64,000 nt of DNA, taken from assembly GCA_964554875.1 (NCBI GenBank), contig CAZKQJ010000020.1, positions 13,457 through 77,456 on the forward strand, read 5' to 3'. How positions within the stretch are numbered: the first letter of the stretch is position 1; the number at the start of each line of letters is the position of its first letter. Origin of the DNA: Marispirochaeta sp964554875. Its GTDB lineage: Bacteria > Spirochaetota > Spirochaetia > JC444 > Marispirochaetaceae. Shown here piece by piece: positions 16,969 through 26,315 of the stretch. The notes beneath the pieces were generated by a model. The model saw nothing but the letters and a program-made list of their open reading frames with translations. It made no database searches and was not told the origin of the DNA. The translations under genes and the position numbers were made by a program.

Positions 16969-18081
16969 CTATTTCAGCATTACCTGTCCGCCGGTGACGG
17001 GCAGGGCCTGGCCTGTTTCGTATTTCTGTTCCACCAGGTAGAAGACCGATTTCAGGACGTCGTCTCCTCTACAGCCCCGGCCCATGGGGACCTTGGCTTC
17101 GTAAAACCTGCGCACATCCTCCATGGTTGTGGCCCCCGGGACCTTACCGGTATTCAGGTACTGAACGAACAATCCTCTGTCCGGATCGGACCAGAGGGGG
17201 CCGTCGAAAAAGTTGCCAGGACAGATGGAGTTGACCTTTATGTTATCCGCCACCAGTTCCAGGGCAAAACTCTGGGTAAGTCCGATTCCACCGAACTTTC
17301 CCCCCGCGTAGGCTCCGTTGCGGTTTGATCCTTCCAGGCCGGATTTGGAATTGATCTGGATGATATCGGAGAAGTACCGTCCTCCGGCGGCGGCATTCTG
17401 CAGTGCCATAACAGGGGCGGCGTGTTTGACGCAGAGGAAGTACCCGATGTAATTGACATCCGTCACGAAGCGAAAATCCTTGAGGCTGAACTCCCGTACC
17501 CCCCCGGCTTTCAGTACTCCTGCATTGCTGATAAAGAGGTCGATTCCTCCAAGAGCTTTGACCACCCCAGAGGTCATCTGGGCCACGGACCCTTCGTCGG
17601 CCACATTGACGGCAACGGCAAGGGCGCGGGTTTCTCCGGCTCCCCGGTTCAATTCAGCTGCCAGGCTTTGTGCTCCCTCCAGGTTCATATCCGCGATTAC
17701 CACCAGGGCCCCGGCTGAAAAAAGACCACGCACAAGGGTTTCTCCGAAGCCCTGGGCGCCGCCGGTAACGACAGTTATCTTTCCCGCCACGACATCTTCC
17801 CGCCGCGATTGTACAGATACCTGCTTTACTGAAGCCGTTCCCAGGCTGTCAGGATCTTTTCCCATGAAAAAGAAACCCGTTCCGGGTATTTTAATAACGG
17901 GATGAACCTTTCCATCGGCGTCAAAAAGGGCTGTCTCAAGGGTCTCCTGCAGCCTTTCCTCATCCGGAATATCCACCACGGGACAGTCCCCGTCATAGTT
18001 GTCACAGAACTGAACAATCAGCCCCTTCTCTCCGTCAAAGGTCAGGCCTCTGATAAGCGGGCTTACATTCATATAATCCAT
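16969..18081 (-). CDS. SDR oxidoreductase with aldolase-like N-terminal remnant (sorbitol-6-phosphate dehydrogenase type)
   Basis: 370 residues. The first about 95 (IRGLTFDGEKGLIVQFC..., HPVIKIPGTGFFFMG) resemble the linker of class II aldolase/SDR bifunctional enzymes such as rhamnulose-1-phosphate aldolase/dehydrogenases, but no aldolase core is present. The SDR part has TGGAQGFGETL (cofactor loop), D for NAD preference (VIADMNLEGA), SNAGVL, and the catalytic INSKSG...YAGGKFG (Ser, Tyr, Lys). Closest functional guess: sorbitol-6-phosphate 2-dehydrogenase, yielding fructose 6-phosphate. The N-terminal piece may be a relic or a binding module. It follows the PHP gene by 26 bp in the DeoR-headed operon. 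Confidence 0.75.
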   Translation of the reverse strand: MDYMNVSPLIRGLTFDGEKGLIVQFCDNYDGDCPVVDIPDEERLQETLETALFDADGKVHPVIKIPGTGFFFMGKDPDSLGTASVKQVSVQSRREDVVAGKITVVTGGAQGFGETLVRGLFSAGALVVIADMNLEGAQSLAAELNRGAGETRALAVAVNVADEGSVAQMTSGVVKALGGIDLFISNAGVLKAGGVREFSLKDFRFVTDVNYIGYFLCVKHAAPVMALQNAAAGGRYFSDIIQINSKSGLEGSNRNGAYAGGKFGGIGLTQSFALELVADNIKVNSICPGNFFDGPLWSDPDRGLFVQYLNTGKVPGATTMEDVRRFYEAKVPMGRGCRGDDVLKSVFYLVEQKYETGQALPVTGGQVMLK

Positions 18082-18107
18082 ATTTCTTTTCTCCTGAACG
18101 ATATACC

Positions 18108-19445
18108 TTACGTCGACAGCATATCGATAATCGACTCCGGATTACGGGGGTCCATCCTTCTTCCATAGCCTGCATAGCGCTGAATCCTTGCTGCCAGCGG
18201 ATCAGCCGCCCAGGGGTTCTCATCATCGAACAGGGAGTAGCGTCTGTCGCTTGAGGCCAGCCTCTCGTGCGCCACAAGGGCCCAGGTCGCCTCGATAAGA
18301 TGTTTAAAAGCAGGGTCCATTACCTCCGGACAGTTGAAACTCTGCCGGGACGAGTTTATATCCACCCCGCTTATCTCCATGAGCTCCTCACTGCGGCACA
18401 GGGCGCTGAGGCGTTCCAGCTGGGCGCGGGTATTCCGGGGAGGCATATACGTAACCGCGTAAAACCCGAGGCGCTTGAGTTCTGGAATCAGCTCATCGAG
18501 ATAATCGTCTTCGAACTTCCCCGCCTTCTTGTCTCCCGTGGGAGACTCCCCCACGTCCCCCAGGTAGGCATAGGCCGGAATGGACCCAATAGAACGGGCA
18601 AAATCGAGTACCTGCCGCACAGGCAGGCACTCCTTCTCGTCGGGCTGGATGAAAAACCGGGGAAGAAAAATGCTTTTCAGTACCCCCAGCAGATCGTAGA
18701 GATAATGGGGATTATCCGGGTCCTTCAGCCGGGATTGGATCTGTCCGGGAAGGGACATCCCGAGCTGTTTCTCCAGAAAATTGCAGACTCCCTCACCTTT
18801 TCCTTCGATTTCCCTTATTCGCCGTGCCAGGGCATAGAGGATGTGCCGTTCGGTCACGCTCCCGCCTTCGGCGGCCCTGCTTATGGCAAGAACATCAGAA
18901 TCGAAATCCAGGGGCGGAATACCGGAATCCCGGAGAAGGGAGTTCAGGGCTTCCGTCTGAACGCGGTTCCGCTTATTACGCTGATGGTTTATGGGCGCAA
19001 GAAAAGTCTGTGCTTCAGGCAGACTGGGAGAAGGAACCCCATGAACCGCCATGTAGGCGATATTCGGAGAATCCGGATTGTTGATCTTGCGTCCTTCGAC
19101 GGCGGTACCGCTCATGCTGACCCTGAGCTCGAAACCCGCGGTTGTCGCGATCCCCAGGGATTTGCCAGCCTTGAACATCTCCGCCGCACCGGCCACGGAG
19201 TCATGGTCCATTATTCCCACCGCCGACAAACCGGCCTGCCAGGCTCGGAAGGCGGCCAGACTGGGAGAATAGGGCGAGAAGGAGTAAAAGGTATGAACAT
19301 GGTTGTTCACCTCTCCTCTGGGCTCCTTCTCTGCCTGTAGTTTACCCGCCCGAATGAGTTCCCCCATCTCTCCCGCCGCTTTCAGGCGACGGGAAAGATC
19401 GGGATCACCCAAGGCAGAATACAATTCGTCATACCCGGTGTTCAT
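18108..19445 (-). CDS. PHP-domain phosphoesterase
   Basis: 445 residues. Metal-ligand motifs of the PHP fold are present: NNHVHTFYSFSPYSP (HxH plus the tyrosine-serine turn, about residue 47), GIMDHDSVAG (DHD) and a later NHQRNKRNR and DINSSRQSF region. PHP enzymes hydrolyse phosphomonoesters with a trinuclear metal site; the substrate here may be a sugar phosphate made by neighbouring enzymes, which is inference. One bp separates it from the E1 stop, so it is tightly co-translated with the dehydrogenase genes. Confidence 0.8.
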   Translation of the reverse strand: MNTGYDELYSALGDPDLSRRLKAAGEMGELIRAGKLQAEKEPRGEVNNHVHTFYSFSPYSPSLAAFRAWQAGLSAVGIMDHDSVAGAAEMFKAGKSLGIATTAGFELRVSMSGTAVEGRKINNPDSPNIAYMAVHGVPSPSLPEAQTFLAPINHQRNKRNRVQTEALNSLLRDSGIPPLDFDSDVLAISRAAEGGSVTERHILYALARRIREIEGKGEGVCNFLEKQLGMSLPGQIQSRLKDPDNPHYLYDLLGVLKSIFLPRFFIQPDEKECLPVRQVLDFARSIGSIPAYAYLGDVGESPTGDKKAGKFEDDYLDELIPELKRLGFYAVTYMPPRNTRAQLERLSALCRSEELMEISGVDINSSRQSFNCPEVMDPAFKHLIEATWALVAHERLASSDRRYSLFDDENPWAADPLAARIQRYAGYGRRMDPRNPESIIDMLST

Positions 19446-19446
19446 G

Positions 19447-21903
19447 CTAGACGCCCAGCCTGTTCCTCCGCAGAATCTCGCCGGTGGTGGCGACGGTAAG
19501 GGCCTTGTGCCCGGTCAGGGGCTGGATCTGCTCATGGACAGTGTCGATAAGCCACTCCTTCTGGGGAAAGAAGAGCTCTTCCATCTCCGCTGCGGGACTT
19601 ATCCAGTTGCGGCTGCCCACAATTGCCGGAGGAGCATCCAGGTAATCAAAGGAGAGGGCCGTCAGGTTGCTCGCAACGGTATGCAGGAAGCTGCCCCGTT
19701 CACAGGCGTCGCTTGCAAGGAGCAGTTTTCCCGTCTTTTTGACCGACTCCACCAGGGGTTCGTAGTTCAGGGGATTGATAAAGCGCAGGTCCCAGACCTC
19801 CACGGAAAGTCCGTACTTCTCTTCCAGTTCCGCCGCCGCCTCCATGGCGGGGTAGAGGGTGGCGCCGATGGTGCAGATTGTCAGGTCTTTTCCGCTTTTC
19901 CGCAGGGCCGGTTCGCCTTCGGGGACCTCATAATAGCCCTCGGGCACTCCTTCGGCGACAAACTCTTCGCCGATACCGTAGAGCTTCTGGCTTTCGAAGA
20001 AGATTACCGGATCGGTGCCGCTCAAGGCAAGGTTCAGCATGCCCTTGGCATCGTAGGGGGTTGCGGGGAACATGGCCTTGAGGCCGGGAATATGGGCTAC
20101 CAGACTGGTCCAGTCCTGAGAGTGCTGAGCGCCGTATTTGGCACCCACGGAGACCCGCACGGTAAGGGGCATCCTCAGGATGCCGGCGCTCATGGACTGC
20201 CATTTGGCCGCCTGGTTGAAGATCTCGTCACCGGCGCGTCCCATGAAGTCGCAGTACATCAGCTCCACCACAGCCCGGCCGCCGGCAAGGGCGTACCCCA
20301 CACCGGAACCGACAATAGCCCCTTCGGAAATGGGAGAGTTGAAAAGCCGGTGGTAGGGCAGCGCCTCGGTAAGTCCGCGGTATACGGCAAAAGCTCCGCC
20401 CCAGTCGCGGTTCTCCTCACCCCAGGCAGCCATGCTGGGATCGATGCTGAAACGGTGCAGCATCGCTTCGAAGAGGGCGTCCCTGTAGGCAAAGATCTTT
20501 GCCGCAGACAGACGCTTACCGTTCTCGTCGAAACCATAGCGGCTCTTTCTGGCAAAAGACTGGATGCGGGGATTTTCGTCATAGGGAAGCAGCATTTCCG
20601 GTTCACGGTCTTCGAACTTTTCCACCTTCTCGTTGGAGAACATTACAGACTCTATGAACTGTCCGCCCACCCGGGGACTCTTTTCCATGTCTACAGCGAG
20701 TTCCACGATCTCCCGGATCTTCTGCTGAGTCTCCTCAGAAATCGCCTCGATGAATCCCTGATCCGCTGCTCTGTTCTCTTTCAGGTAGGAGCCGTAGCCG
20801 GCGATGCAGTCGTTGGCTTCCCAGAGATCGACCTCTTCCTTGGTGCGATAGCTGGAGGCATCCGAGGGGCTGTGGCCGGAGAGCCGGTAGGTAATTGTGT
20901 CCAGCAGCACAGGACCCTTGCCTTCCGTAAGGATCTTCTTTTTCCGCTCGATGGCATCAGCCACGGCCAGGGGATTGTAACCGTCCACCCTCTCTGAGTG
21001 CATGTTCTCGGGGTTCACCCCGGCACCGACCCGGGCCAGGATTTCGTAGCCCATGGTTTCGCCGGAGGTTTGGCCGCCCATGCCATAGAAGTTGTTGAAA
21101 AAATTAATCAGTACAGGAGGAGCTCCGCCGATTTCCTTGTCCCATAGGGTCCGGTACTGGTCCATGGCGGCCATCATCATGCCCTCCCAGACGGGACCGC
21201 AACCCATGGAGGCGTCGCCGATGTTGGCGATTACAATGCCGGGTTTGCGGTTGATCCTCTTGAAGAGGGCCGCCCCCACGCTGATGTCCCCCGAGCCGCC
21301 GACGATGGCGTTATTGGGCATGGAACCGAAGGGAGTAAAGAAGGTGTGCATGGAACCGCCGAGGCCTTTGTTGAAGCCCGTCTCCTTGGCAAAGATCTCC
21401 GCCAGGGTTCCGTAAAGAACGAACTTTTCAGCCAGTTCCCGGACGGATCCCGTATGTCCGGCCTCCACGACCTTGAGGGTGGCACCCCCCATGAAGCTCT
21501 CCATGATGCCCATGAGCTCCTTTTCCGGCAGATTGTGGACAGCGGAGAAGCACTTGGCGAGGATCTCACCGTGGCTGCGGTGGGAACCGAAGAGCTGGTC
21601 AGCAACATCCAGATTATAGCACTGACCGACAGCTGCGGATTCCTGTCCGATGGAAAGGTGGGCCGGGCCCTTGTGGTTATATTCGATTCCCTGGTAGCTG
21701 CCCATCTTCTTGATCTGGTCAAGCATGGTCTCGAACTCGCGAATGTAGGCCATATCGCGGTAGATGGTCCTGAGACCGTCTATTCCGTATTTCTTCTTCT
21801 CTTTTTCAAAATTCCCTTCGTAGGCGTTTACGGGAATATCCTTAATCTTGATCCTGCCGGGCTTGCGCACCCTGGCAGGATCGACCAGTATTGATTTAGG
21901 CAT
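19447..21903 (-). CDS. 2-oxoacid dehydrogenase E1, fused alpha-beta subunits
   Basis: 818 residues: an alpha part (FETMLDQIKKMGSYQG, HRSHGE, thiamine-diphosphate motif GDASMGCGPVWEGMMMAAMDQ) followed by a beta part (EENRDWGGAF, SPISEGAIVGSGVGYALAGGRAVVELMYCDF, GAKYGAQHSQDW, TIGATLYPAMEAAAEL). In most bacteria these are two proteins. It decarboxylates a 2-oxoacid and acylates the E2 lipoyl group. Gene order E2-E3-E1 under a DeoR regulator suggests an inducible complex (pyruvate, acetoin or another 2-oxoacid) rather than the housekeeping one. The ATG chosen follows AGGAG and begins MPKSILVDP; the upstream 24-codon extension has no support. Confidence 0.88.
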   Translation of the reverse strand: MPKSILVDPARVRKPGRIKIKDIPVNAYEGNFEKEKKKYGIDGLRTIYRDMAYIREFETMLDQIKKMGSYQGIEYNHKGPAHLSIGQESAAVGQCYNLDVADQLFGSHRSHGEILAKCFSAVHNLPEKELMGIMESFMGGATLKVVEAGHTGSVRELAEKFVLYGTLAEIFAKETGFNKGLGGSMHTFFTPFGSMPNNAIVGGSGDISVGAALFKRINRKPGIVIANIGDASMGCGPVWEGMMMAAMDQYRTLWDKEIGGAPPVLINFFNNFYGMGGQTSGETMGYEILARVGAGVNPENMHSERVDGYNPLAVADAIERKKKILTEGKGPVLLDTITYRLSGHSPSDASSYRTKEEVDLWEANDCIAGYGSYLKENRAADQGFIEAISEETQQKIREIVELAVDMEKSPRVGGQFIESVMFSNEKVEKFEDREPEMLLPYDENPRIQSFARKSRYGFDENGKRLSAAKIFAYRDALFEAMLHRFSIDPSMAAWGEENRDWGGAFAVYRGLTEALPYHRLFNSPISEGAIVGSGVGYALAGGRAVVELMYCDFMGRAGDEIFNQAAKWQSMSAGILRMPLTVRVSVGAKYGAQHSQDWTSLVAHIPGLKAMFPATPYDAKGMLNLALSGTDPVIFFESQKLYGIGEEFVAEGVPEGYYEVPEGEPALRKSGKDLTICTIGATLYPAMEAAAELEEKYGLSVEVWDLRFINPLNYEPLVESVKKTGKLLLASDACERGSFLHTVASNLTALSFDYLDAPPAIVGSRNWISPAAEMEELFFPQKEWLIDTVHEQIQPLTGHKALTVATTGEILRRNRLGV

Positions 21904-21934
21904 GTGTGTCTCCTTACCTGTGTATGATCTTTCT

Positions 21935-23275
21935 CTATTCGATTTCCCAGACCGCGTCCCGCAGGACTTCCGCAACCGCGGGGTGGGGGAAAATGATCTC
22001 CCTGATCTCCTCGCTCCTGAGCTCCGCTTCGATCATGGCGGCAGCGACGGGGATAATCTCCGAAGCCGTTGCTCCCATAATATGGACACCTAACAGGGTG
22101 TTTTTTTCAGCATGCACCAGGACCTTGCACATTCCGGGTTCCCGCTTGCCGTGTTCCGCCAGGAAGCGGCCGTTGGCCCGCATCTGCACGGTGGCGGTCT
22201 TTACAGGAATACCTTTTTCGGCGGCCTCTTTTTCCGTAAGTCCGCAGCCGGCGGCTTCCGGCAGGGTATAAACGGCCCAGGGAATGGCGTGGTAGCGCAT
22301 GCGGTCTTCCCTGCCCAGAATGGTATTCACCGCGACTTCGCCCATACGGCTTGCAGAGTGGGCCAGCAGGGAGGTTCCGGTAACGTCGCCGACTGCGAAG
22401 ACCCCGGGCAGATTGGTCTGCATCTTCTCGTCCACCTTGATTCCCATCCGGCTTATATCCAGGCCTGCGTCGGTAAAGCCTTCAAGATTGGGTCTGCGCC
22501 CAACGCTCATGAGAACCAGGTCCGCTTCTGCGGATTCGGTTTTTCCGCCCTTTTCGTAGTCCACACCTTTCTGGGTGATCTTTGTCACCTTCGCGGAGGT
22601 AACAAAGCTGATGCCCTTGAGGGATTTACGCATGGCCCGGGCAAATTCCCCGTCCATGAGGGGGAGGATCTCATCCATCATCTCGATCACAGTTACTTCC
22701 ACGCCCACGGCGGAGAAGTAGGAGGCAAACTCGACACCGATTACCCCGCCGCCGATTACCGCCAGCTTTTTGGGTAGAGCCTCGATGGAGAGAATCCCCC
22801 GGTTGGTGAGCACGTTTTTGCCGTCCGCACCGGGAATCGGCGGAACCGCCGCGGAGGATCCGGAGGCGATAATGATATTCCCGGCGCTGTAGACCTTGCC
22901 GTTTACGCTTACGCTGCGGTCCGGATTCAGCACCGCGGAGCCCTTAACCACCTCGACCTTGTTTTTCTTCATTAAAAAGGCGATTCCCGCCCGCAGGGTC
23001 TCTATGGTCTCCTGCTTCCAGGCCATGGCTGTTTTAAGGTCGTACTTGGCACCGGAAACAGTGACGCCGAAGCGTTCGGATTCCCTGGCGTGGACGTAAT
23101 GCTTGGCCCCCGCCAGGAGGCTCTTGGTTGGAATACAGCCCCAGTTGGTGCACTCTCCCCCCATCTCCTCTTTCTCTATCAGCAGGACCTTCTGCCCTGC
23201 CCCGCCGGCCCGTTCGGCGGCTATGTAGCCTCCGGGACCGGCACCGATAACGATCAGATCAAACTCGCTGCTCAT
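21935..23275 (-). CDS. lpdA: Dihydrolipoamide dehydrogenase (E3)
   Basis: 446 residues. FAD site GAGPGGYIAA at 11-20, redox disulfide CTNWGC (Cys42, Cys47), NAD site GGGVIGVEFASYF, FAD-binding AVGDVTG, and the C-terminal interface PHPAVAEVLRDAV with the active-site histidine. It reoxidises the E2 dihydrolipoyl group with NAD. It lies 31 bp before E1 and 13 bp after E2 and is evidently dedicated to this complex. Confidence 0.93.
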   Translation of the reverse strand: MSSEFDLIVIGAGPGGYIAAERAGGAGQKVLLIEKEEMGGECTNWGCIPTKSLLAGAKHYVHARESERFGVTVSGAKYDLKTAMAWKQETIETLRAGIAFLMKKNKVEVVKGSAVLNPDRSVSVNGKVYSAGNIIIASGSSAAVPPIPGADGKNVLTNRGILSIEALPKKLAVIGGGVIGVEFASYFSAVGVEVTVIEMMDEILPLMDGEFARAMRKSLKGISFVTSAKVTKITQKGVDYEKGGKTESAEADLVLMSVGRRPNLEGFTDAGLDISRMGIKVDEKMQTNLPGVFAVGDVTGTSLLAHSASRMGEVAVNTILGREDRMRYHAIPWAVYTLPEAAGCGLTEKEAAEKGIPVKTATVQMRANGRFLAEHGKREPGMCKVLVHAEKNTLLGVHIMGATASEIIPVAAAMIEAELRSEEIREIIFPHPAVAEVLRDAVWEIE

Positions 23276-23288
23276 TGTCTAACTCCTT

Positions 23289-24629
23289 CTATTCCGCCAG
23301 GGCAAGCCGGAAATTCGCCAGCTCCTTCGCGACCGCCTGCAGGAAGCGGGCTCCCGGGGCACCGTCCACAGCCCGGTGATCGATAGTCAGGGAGAGTCCG
23401 ATATGGGGAACAAACTCCACCCCCTCCTTGCCCTGTACGGGCTTGAGATCGATCCCGTTGACTCCCAGGATTCCCACCTGAGGAGCGTTCAGTACCGGGG
23501 TAAAGGATTCAACTCCCAGGGCACCGAGGTTGGTTATGGTAAAGGTGCCGCCGGTCAGTTCATCGGGATTTATGTTTCCCTCCAGACAGGCCTTTCCAAG
23601 CCGTTTTGCTTCCGCGGAGATAGCCTTCAGGGAGAGCCGTTCGGCGTTGCGGATTACCGGAACCATCAGGCCCCGTTCGGTATCCACGGCAAATCCCAGG
23701 TTGACACTGCCGTATTCGACGATCTTATCAGTGTGCATTTCCGCGTTCATGCAGGGATAGCGGAGCAGAACCCGGCTTACGACAAAAAGAACCATGTCGT
23801 TCAAGGTCACACCCGCCATGCCCATCTCTTCGGGGGCTGCCTTACACTGGGCCCGGTATGCCTGAAGCTCCCGTGCGTCCGCGGAGGAGTTCATGGTCAG
23901 CTGGGCGGTATTCTGCAACGAAGCATACATGCGTTCTGCTACAAGCTTGCGCACTCCCTTGACCGGAATCTCCCGGGTTTCCCCTGAAGCCACAGCCTGG
24001 GGAGCTGCGGAAGCTGCCAGATCGGTGGAGAGGATGCGTCCTCCTATACCGCTTCCCCGGACAGGGGCTGTCATTCCCGCTCCCATGGCTGCGCGGGCTG
24101 CGGGGCTCACAGAAACGGCCGGTTCGGCAGCCAGAACGTCCCGTTCAATTATCCGTCCGCCGGGGCCCGAGCCAGTGAGTCCGTCCAGGTTCACTCCCTT
24201 ATCAGCCGCGGTCTTCCGCGCCCGGGGGGAAACCCCTGCACGGGCATCCGCTGATACTGCCTGGGCCGCGGGGGCAGATGATGCCGCCTTCGCGTCCTGC
24301 TTCTCCTGCTTCGCCGGTTCCGCTGCCGCCGGGGCTTCCTTTTTCTCCTCTGCAGCTTTTCCTCCGGGAGCCATGGAAGAAACATCTTCCCCGGCCTCCC
24401 CTACCGCCGCGATGACGGTGAGGACCGGAACATCGTCCCCTTCCTCAAAGAAGCGCTTCAGCAGCACCCCTTCGGCGGGGGACTCGACCTCGAAGGTCGC
24501 TTTATCGGTCTCTACTTCACATACGATTTCACCTGTTTTTACCTGATCGCCCTCATTTTTGCGCCATTCGAGAATCACGCAGGATTCCACGCTGTTTCCC
24601 TGGCGGGGCATTAAGATTTCCGTTGCCAT
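23289..24629 (-). CDS. Dihydrolipoamide acyltransferase (E2)
   Basis: 446 residues. The N-terminal lipoyl domain carries ETDKATFEVES, with the lipoylated lysine near position 43. An Ala/Glu/Lys-rich hinge follows. Two consecutive peripheral-subunit-binding-like segments can be seen (SPRARKTAADKGVNLDGLTG and SPAARAAMGAGMTAPVRGSG, each ending GGRI), where one is usual. The C-terminal catalytic domain ends with TIDHRAVDGAPGARF (His and Asp of the acyltransferase). It accepts the acyl group from E1 and passes it to CoA. It is first of the three complex genes after the DeoR regulator. Confidence 0.9.
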   Translation of the reverse strand: MATEILMPRQGNSVESCVILEWRKNEGDQVKTGEIVCEVETDKATFEVESPAEGVLLKRFFEEGDDVPVLTVIAAVGEAGEDVSSMAPGGKAAEEKKEAPAAAEPAKQEKQDAKAASSAPAAQAVSADARAGVSPRARKTAADKGVNLDGLTGSGPGGRIIERDVLAAEPAVSVSPAARAAMGAGMTAPVRGSGIGGRILSTDLAASAAPQAVASGETREIPVKGVRKLVAERMYASLQNTAQLTMNSSADARELQAYRAQCKAAPEEMGMAGVTLNDMVLFVVSRVLLRYPCMNAEMHTDKIVEYGSVNLGFAVDTERGLMVPVIRNAERLSLKAISAEAKRLGKACLEGNINPDELTGGTFTITNLGALGVESFTPVLNAPQVGILGVNGIDLKPVQGKEGVEFVPHIGLSLTIDHRAVDGAPGARFLQAVAKELANFRLALAE

Positions 24630-24685
24630 TACCCTCTCCTTAAAATAAACATATATAGTATCCTCATCCGTGAGGATGAATCGGT

Positions 24686-25441
24686 CTAAACCCGTTCTAT
24701 ATCAAGCCCGACGGAAATAAGCTGTTCCACAACCTTGTCGCTCATTCCATCGTCGGTGATGATCTTTGTATATCGTTCCAGGGGCAGCATACGTACGAAA
24801 CCGGAGCGGCCGTATTTTGATGAATCCGCCACCAGAAAACGCTCATCCGCCTGACGGGCGATCTGCTTGTTGACCTCCGCGCCTTCCACAAGATGTGTGC
24901 TGGACCCGTTCTCCAGACTGAAACCGTCGGTACCCAGAAAGGCCTTGCGGACATGAAACTCTTCAAGTTCCCGCAGCGCAATGGGCCCCACCAGGGACTC
25001 GGTGGCGGGACGGAACTCTCCCCCCACCACGGTCAGGTGCAGCTGGGGATTCATCCTGGCATAGGGAACCAGAAGCATGGAGTTGGTGACAATGTGAAGG
25101 TCCCGCTTGCCCAGAAGGTATTTTACGATAAGGGCGGTGGTGGTTCCCGCCTCGATCATGATTGTATCCCCGTCCTGAACATAGCGTGCCGCAGCCTTTG
25201 CAATGCGGGCTTTTTCGTCGGGACAGGTTCGATTGCGCTCCAGGATGCTGGAATGAAAAGCCGGCATGGCACCGCCGTGGGTCCGGACCAGAAAGCCCTT
25301 CTCCTCCAGGGAGGAGAGATCGCTCCTGACGGTGACCCTGGAGACAGACAGGGCATCGCTGATGGCGGAGACGGAGATCGAGGCATCATCCGCCAGAAGA
25401 GTAAGAATCTGTCGTTCCCTCTCACTTAAACCTGAATCCAT
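24686..25441 (-). CDS. DeoR-family repressor of the sugar/2-oxoacid operon
   Basis: 251 residues. The winged helix (RERQILTLLADDASISVSAISDALSVSRVTVRSDLSSLEEKGFLVRTHGGA) is followed by a DeoRC sugar-phosphate sensor (IMIEAGTTTALIVKYL, HIVTNSMLL, GGEFRPATESLVGP, FLGTDGFSLENG, LVADSSKYG). Family members release DNA on binding a phosphorylated sugar. It is first in the operon and 57 bp before E2, so it probably regulates itself and everything downstream. Confidence 0.9.
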   Translation of the reverse strand: MDSGLSERERQILTLLADDASISVSAISDALSVSRVTVRSDLSSLEEKGFLVRTHGGAMPAFHSSILERNRTCPDEKARIAKAAARYVQDGDTIMIEAGTTTALIVKYLLGKRDLHIVTNSMLLVPYARMNPQLHLTVVGGEFRPATESLVGPIALRELEEFHVRKAFLGTDGFSLENGSSTHLVEGAEVNKQIARQADERFLVADSSKYGRSGFVRMLPLERYTKIITDDGMSDKVVEQLISVGLDIERV

Positions 25442-25501
25442 CTTCGTTTCATTTCCTTTTTACTGCCTAATTACTTATTTATTGTTTTCGTATTGCTTTT
25501 G

Positions 25502-25530
25502 ATTATATTACCAAATGCTTTCTGACGCAA
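25502..25530 (-). promoter_or_regulatory. Promoter of the DeoR-2-oxoacid dehydrogenase operon
   Basis: On the minus strand TTGCGT (25530-25525) and TATAAT (25507-25502) are 17 bp apart, giving a leader of about 54 nt. The leader contains ACGAAAACAATAAATAAG and GAAACGAAG, A-rich CGAAA-type half-sites of the kind DeoR proteins bind. Confidence 0.6.
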
Positions 25531-25589
25531 GGGGGGAATGTCTGGGGATGACAGCTATTTTTAGAGAAAATATGTTAAATCTGGAAAAA

Positions 25590-26315
25590 TCAGGATAGAG
25601 TTGATTCCAATTTATGCTTGGTCTTTTTCCATCCCGGAATGACAGAGTCGAGGAGCTTATAGAATTCTGGACTATGATCATTATATTTCATGTGACACAG
25701 CTCATGCGTAACAACATAGTCAATGCATTCTTTAGGTGCCCTGATCAGGTCTGTATTGAGGGTTATTGTGCCCTTGTCCGAAAGACTGCCCCACCTTTTT
25801 TGCATTCGCCTTATGGATAAATTTGGCTGCTCTATACCAAAGTCATTGGATTTCCGCCAGCAGCGATCCATACTCTCCGCAAATCGGAGTTGCGCTTTTT
25901 CTATATACCATTTGTTTAATAATTTCTTGGCAGTATCTGGAGTCGGCTCGCTCCGACAAGTAATATGAAGGAAACCATGAAACATTTTAACCGAGTTCTC
26001 CGATCCCTTGCTTATTTTTAAGCGGCATTGCTTTCCAAGATACAGATGAGTCTCGCCGTTCACGTAACATCGATCAGGCGTCTTTGGATAAAACTGTTCG
26101 AAATACATCAGTTGTCTGAAAATCCACCGCGCCCGCATAATTATCTTCTTTTCTATTAAGGTGATATCGGACTGTACGGGCGCTCTGACAATAATCGTGC
26201 TGTCGGGATGCACAGCAATTTCCATCGTTTTTCTGTCACAGTACAGCAGGCTGAAATTGATAGTCTTCCGCCCGTAGACAATCGAGTATTTGTTATTATG
26301 GATTACGTCCTCCAT
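25590..26315 (-). CDS. YgjP-like zinc metallopeptidase
   Basis: 241 residues of the YgjP/WLM-type family (formerly DUF45). The metal site is VVTHELCHMKYNDHSPEF (HExxH variant H-E-L-C-H, then a third histidine), preceded by RRMQKRWGSLSDKGTITLN, a family hallmark. Homologues are often encoded just after hsdR in type I restriction loci, as here; their role there is not established. Its ATG overlaps the hsdR stop by one base (TAATG), so it is translationally coupled. Confidence 0.85.
   Translation of the reverse strand: MEDVIHNNKYSIVYGRKTINFSLLYCDRKTMEIAVHPDSTIIVRAPVQSDITLIEKKIIMRARWIFRQLMYFEQFYPKTPDRCYVNGETHLYLGKQCRLKISKGSENSVKMFHGFLHITCRSEPTPDTAKKLLNKWYIEKAQLRFAESMDRCWRKSNDFGIEQPNLSIRRMQKRWGSLSDKGTITLNTDLIRAPKECIDYVVTHELCHMKYNDHSPEFYKLLDSVIPGWKKTKHKLESTLS

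Noticed and set aside
16546..17328. Plus-strand frame across the 77-bp repeats
   Set aside because: It is a translation of repeats plus antisense of two dehydrogenase genes.
19303..20997. A 564-codon open frame antisense to the E1 gene
   Set aside because: Low-complexity, histidine/glycine-rich translation with no recognisable domain; typical shadow of a GC-rich gene.
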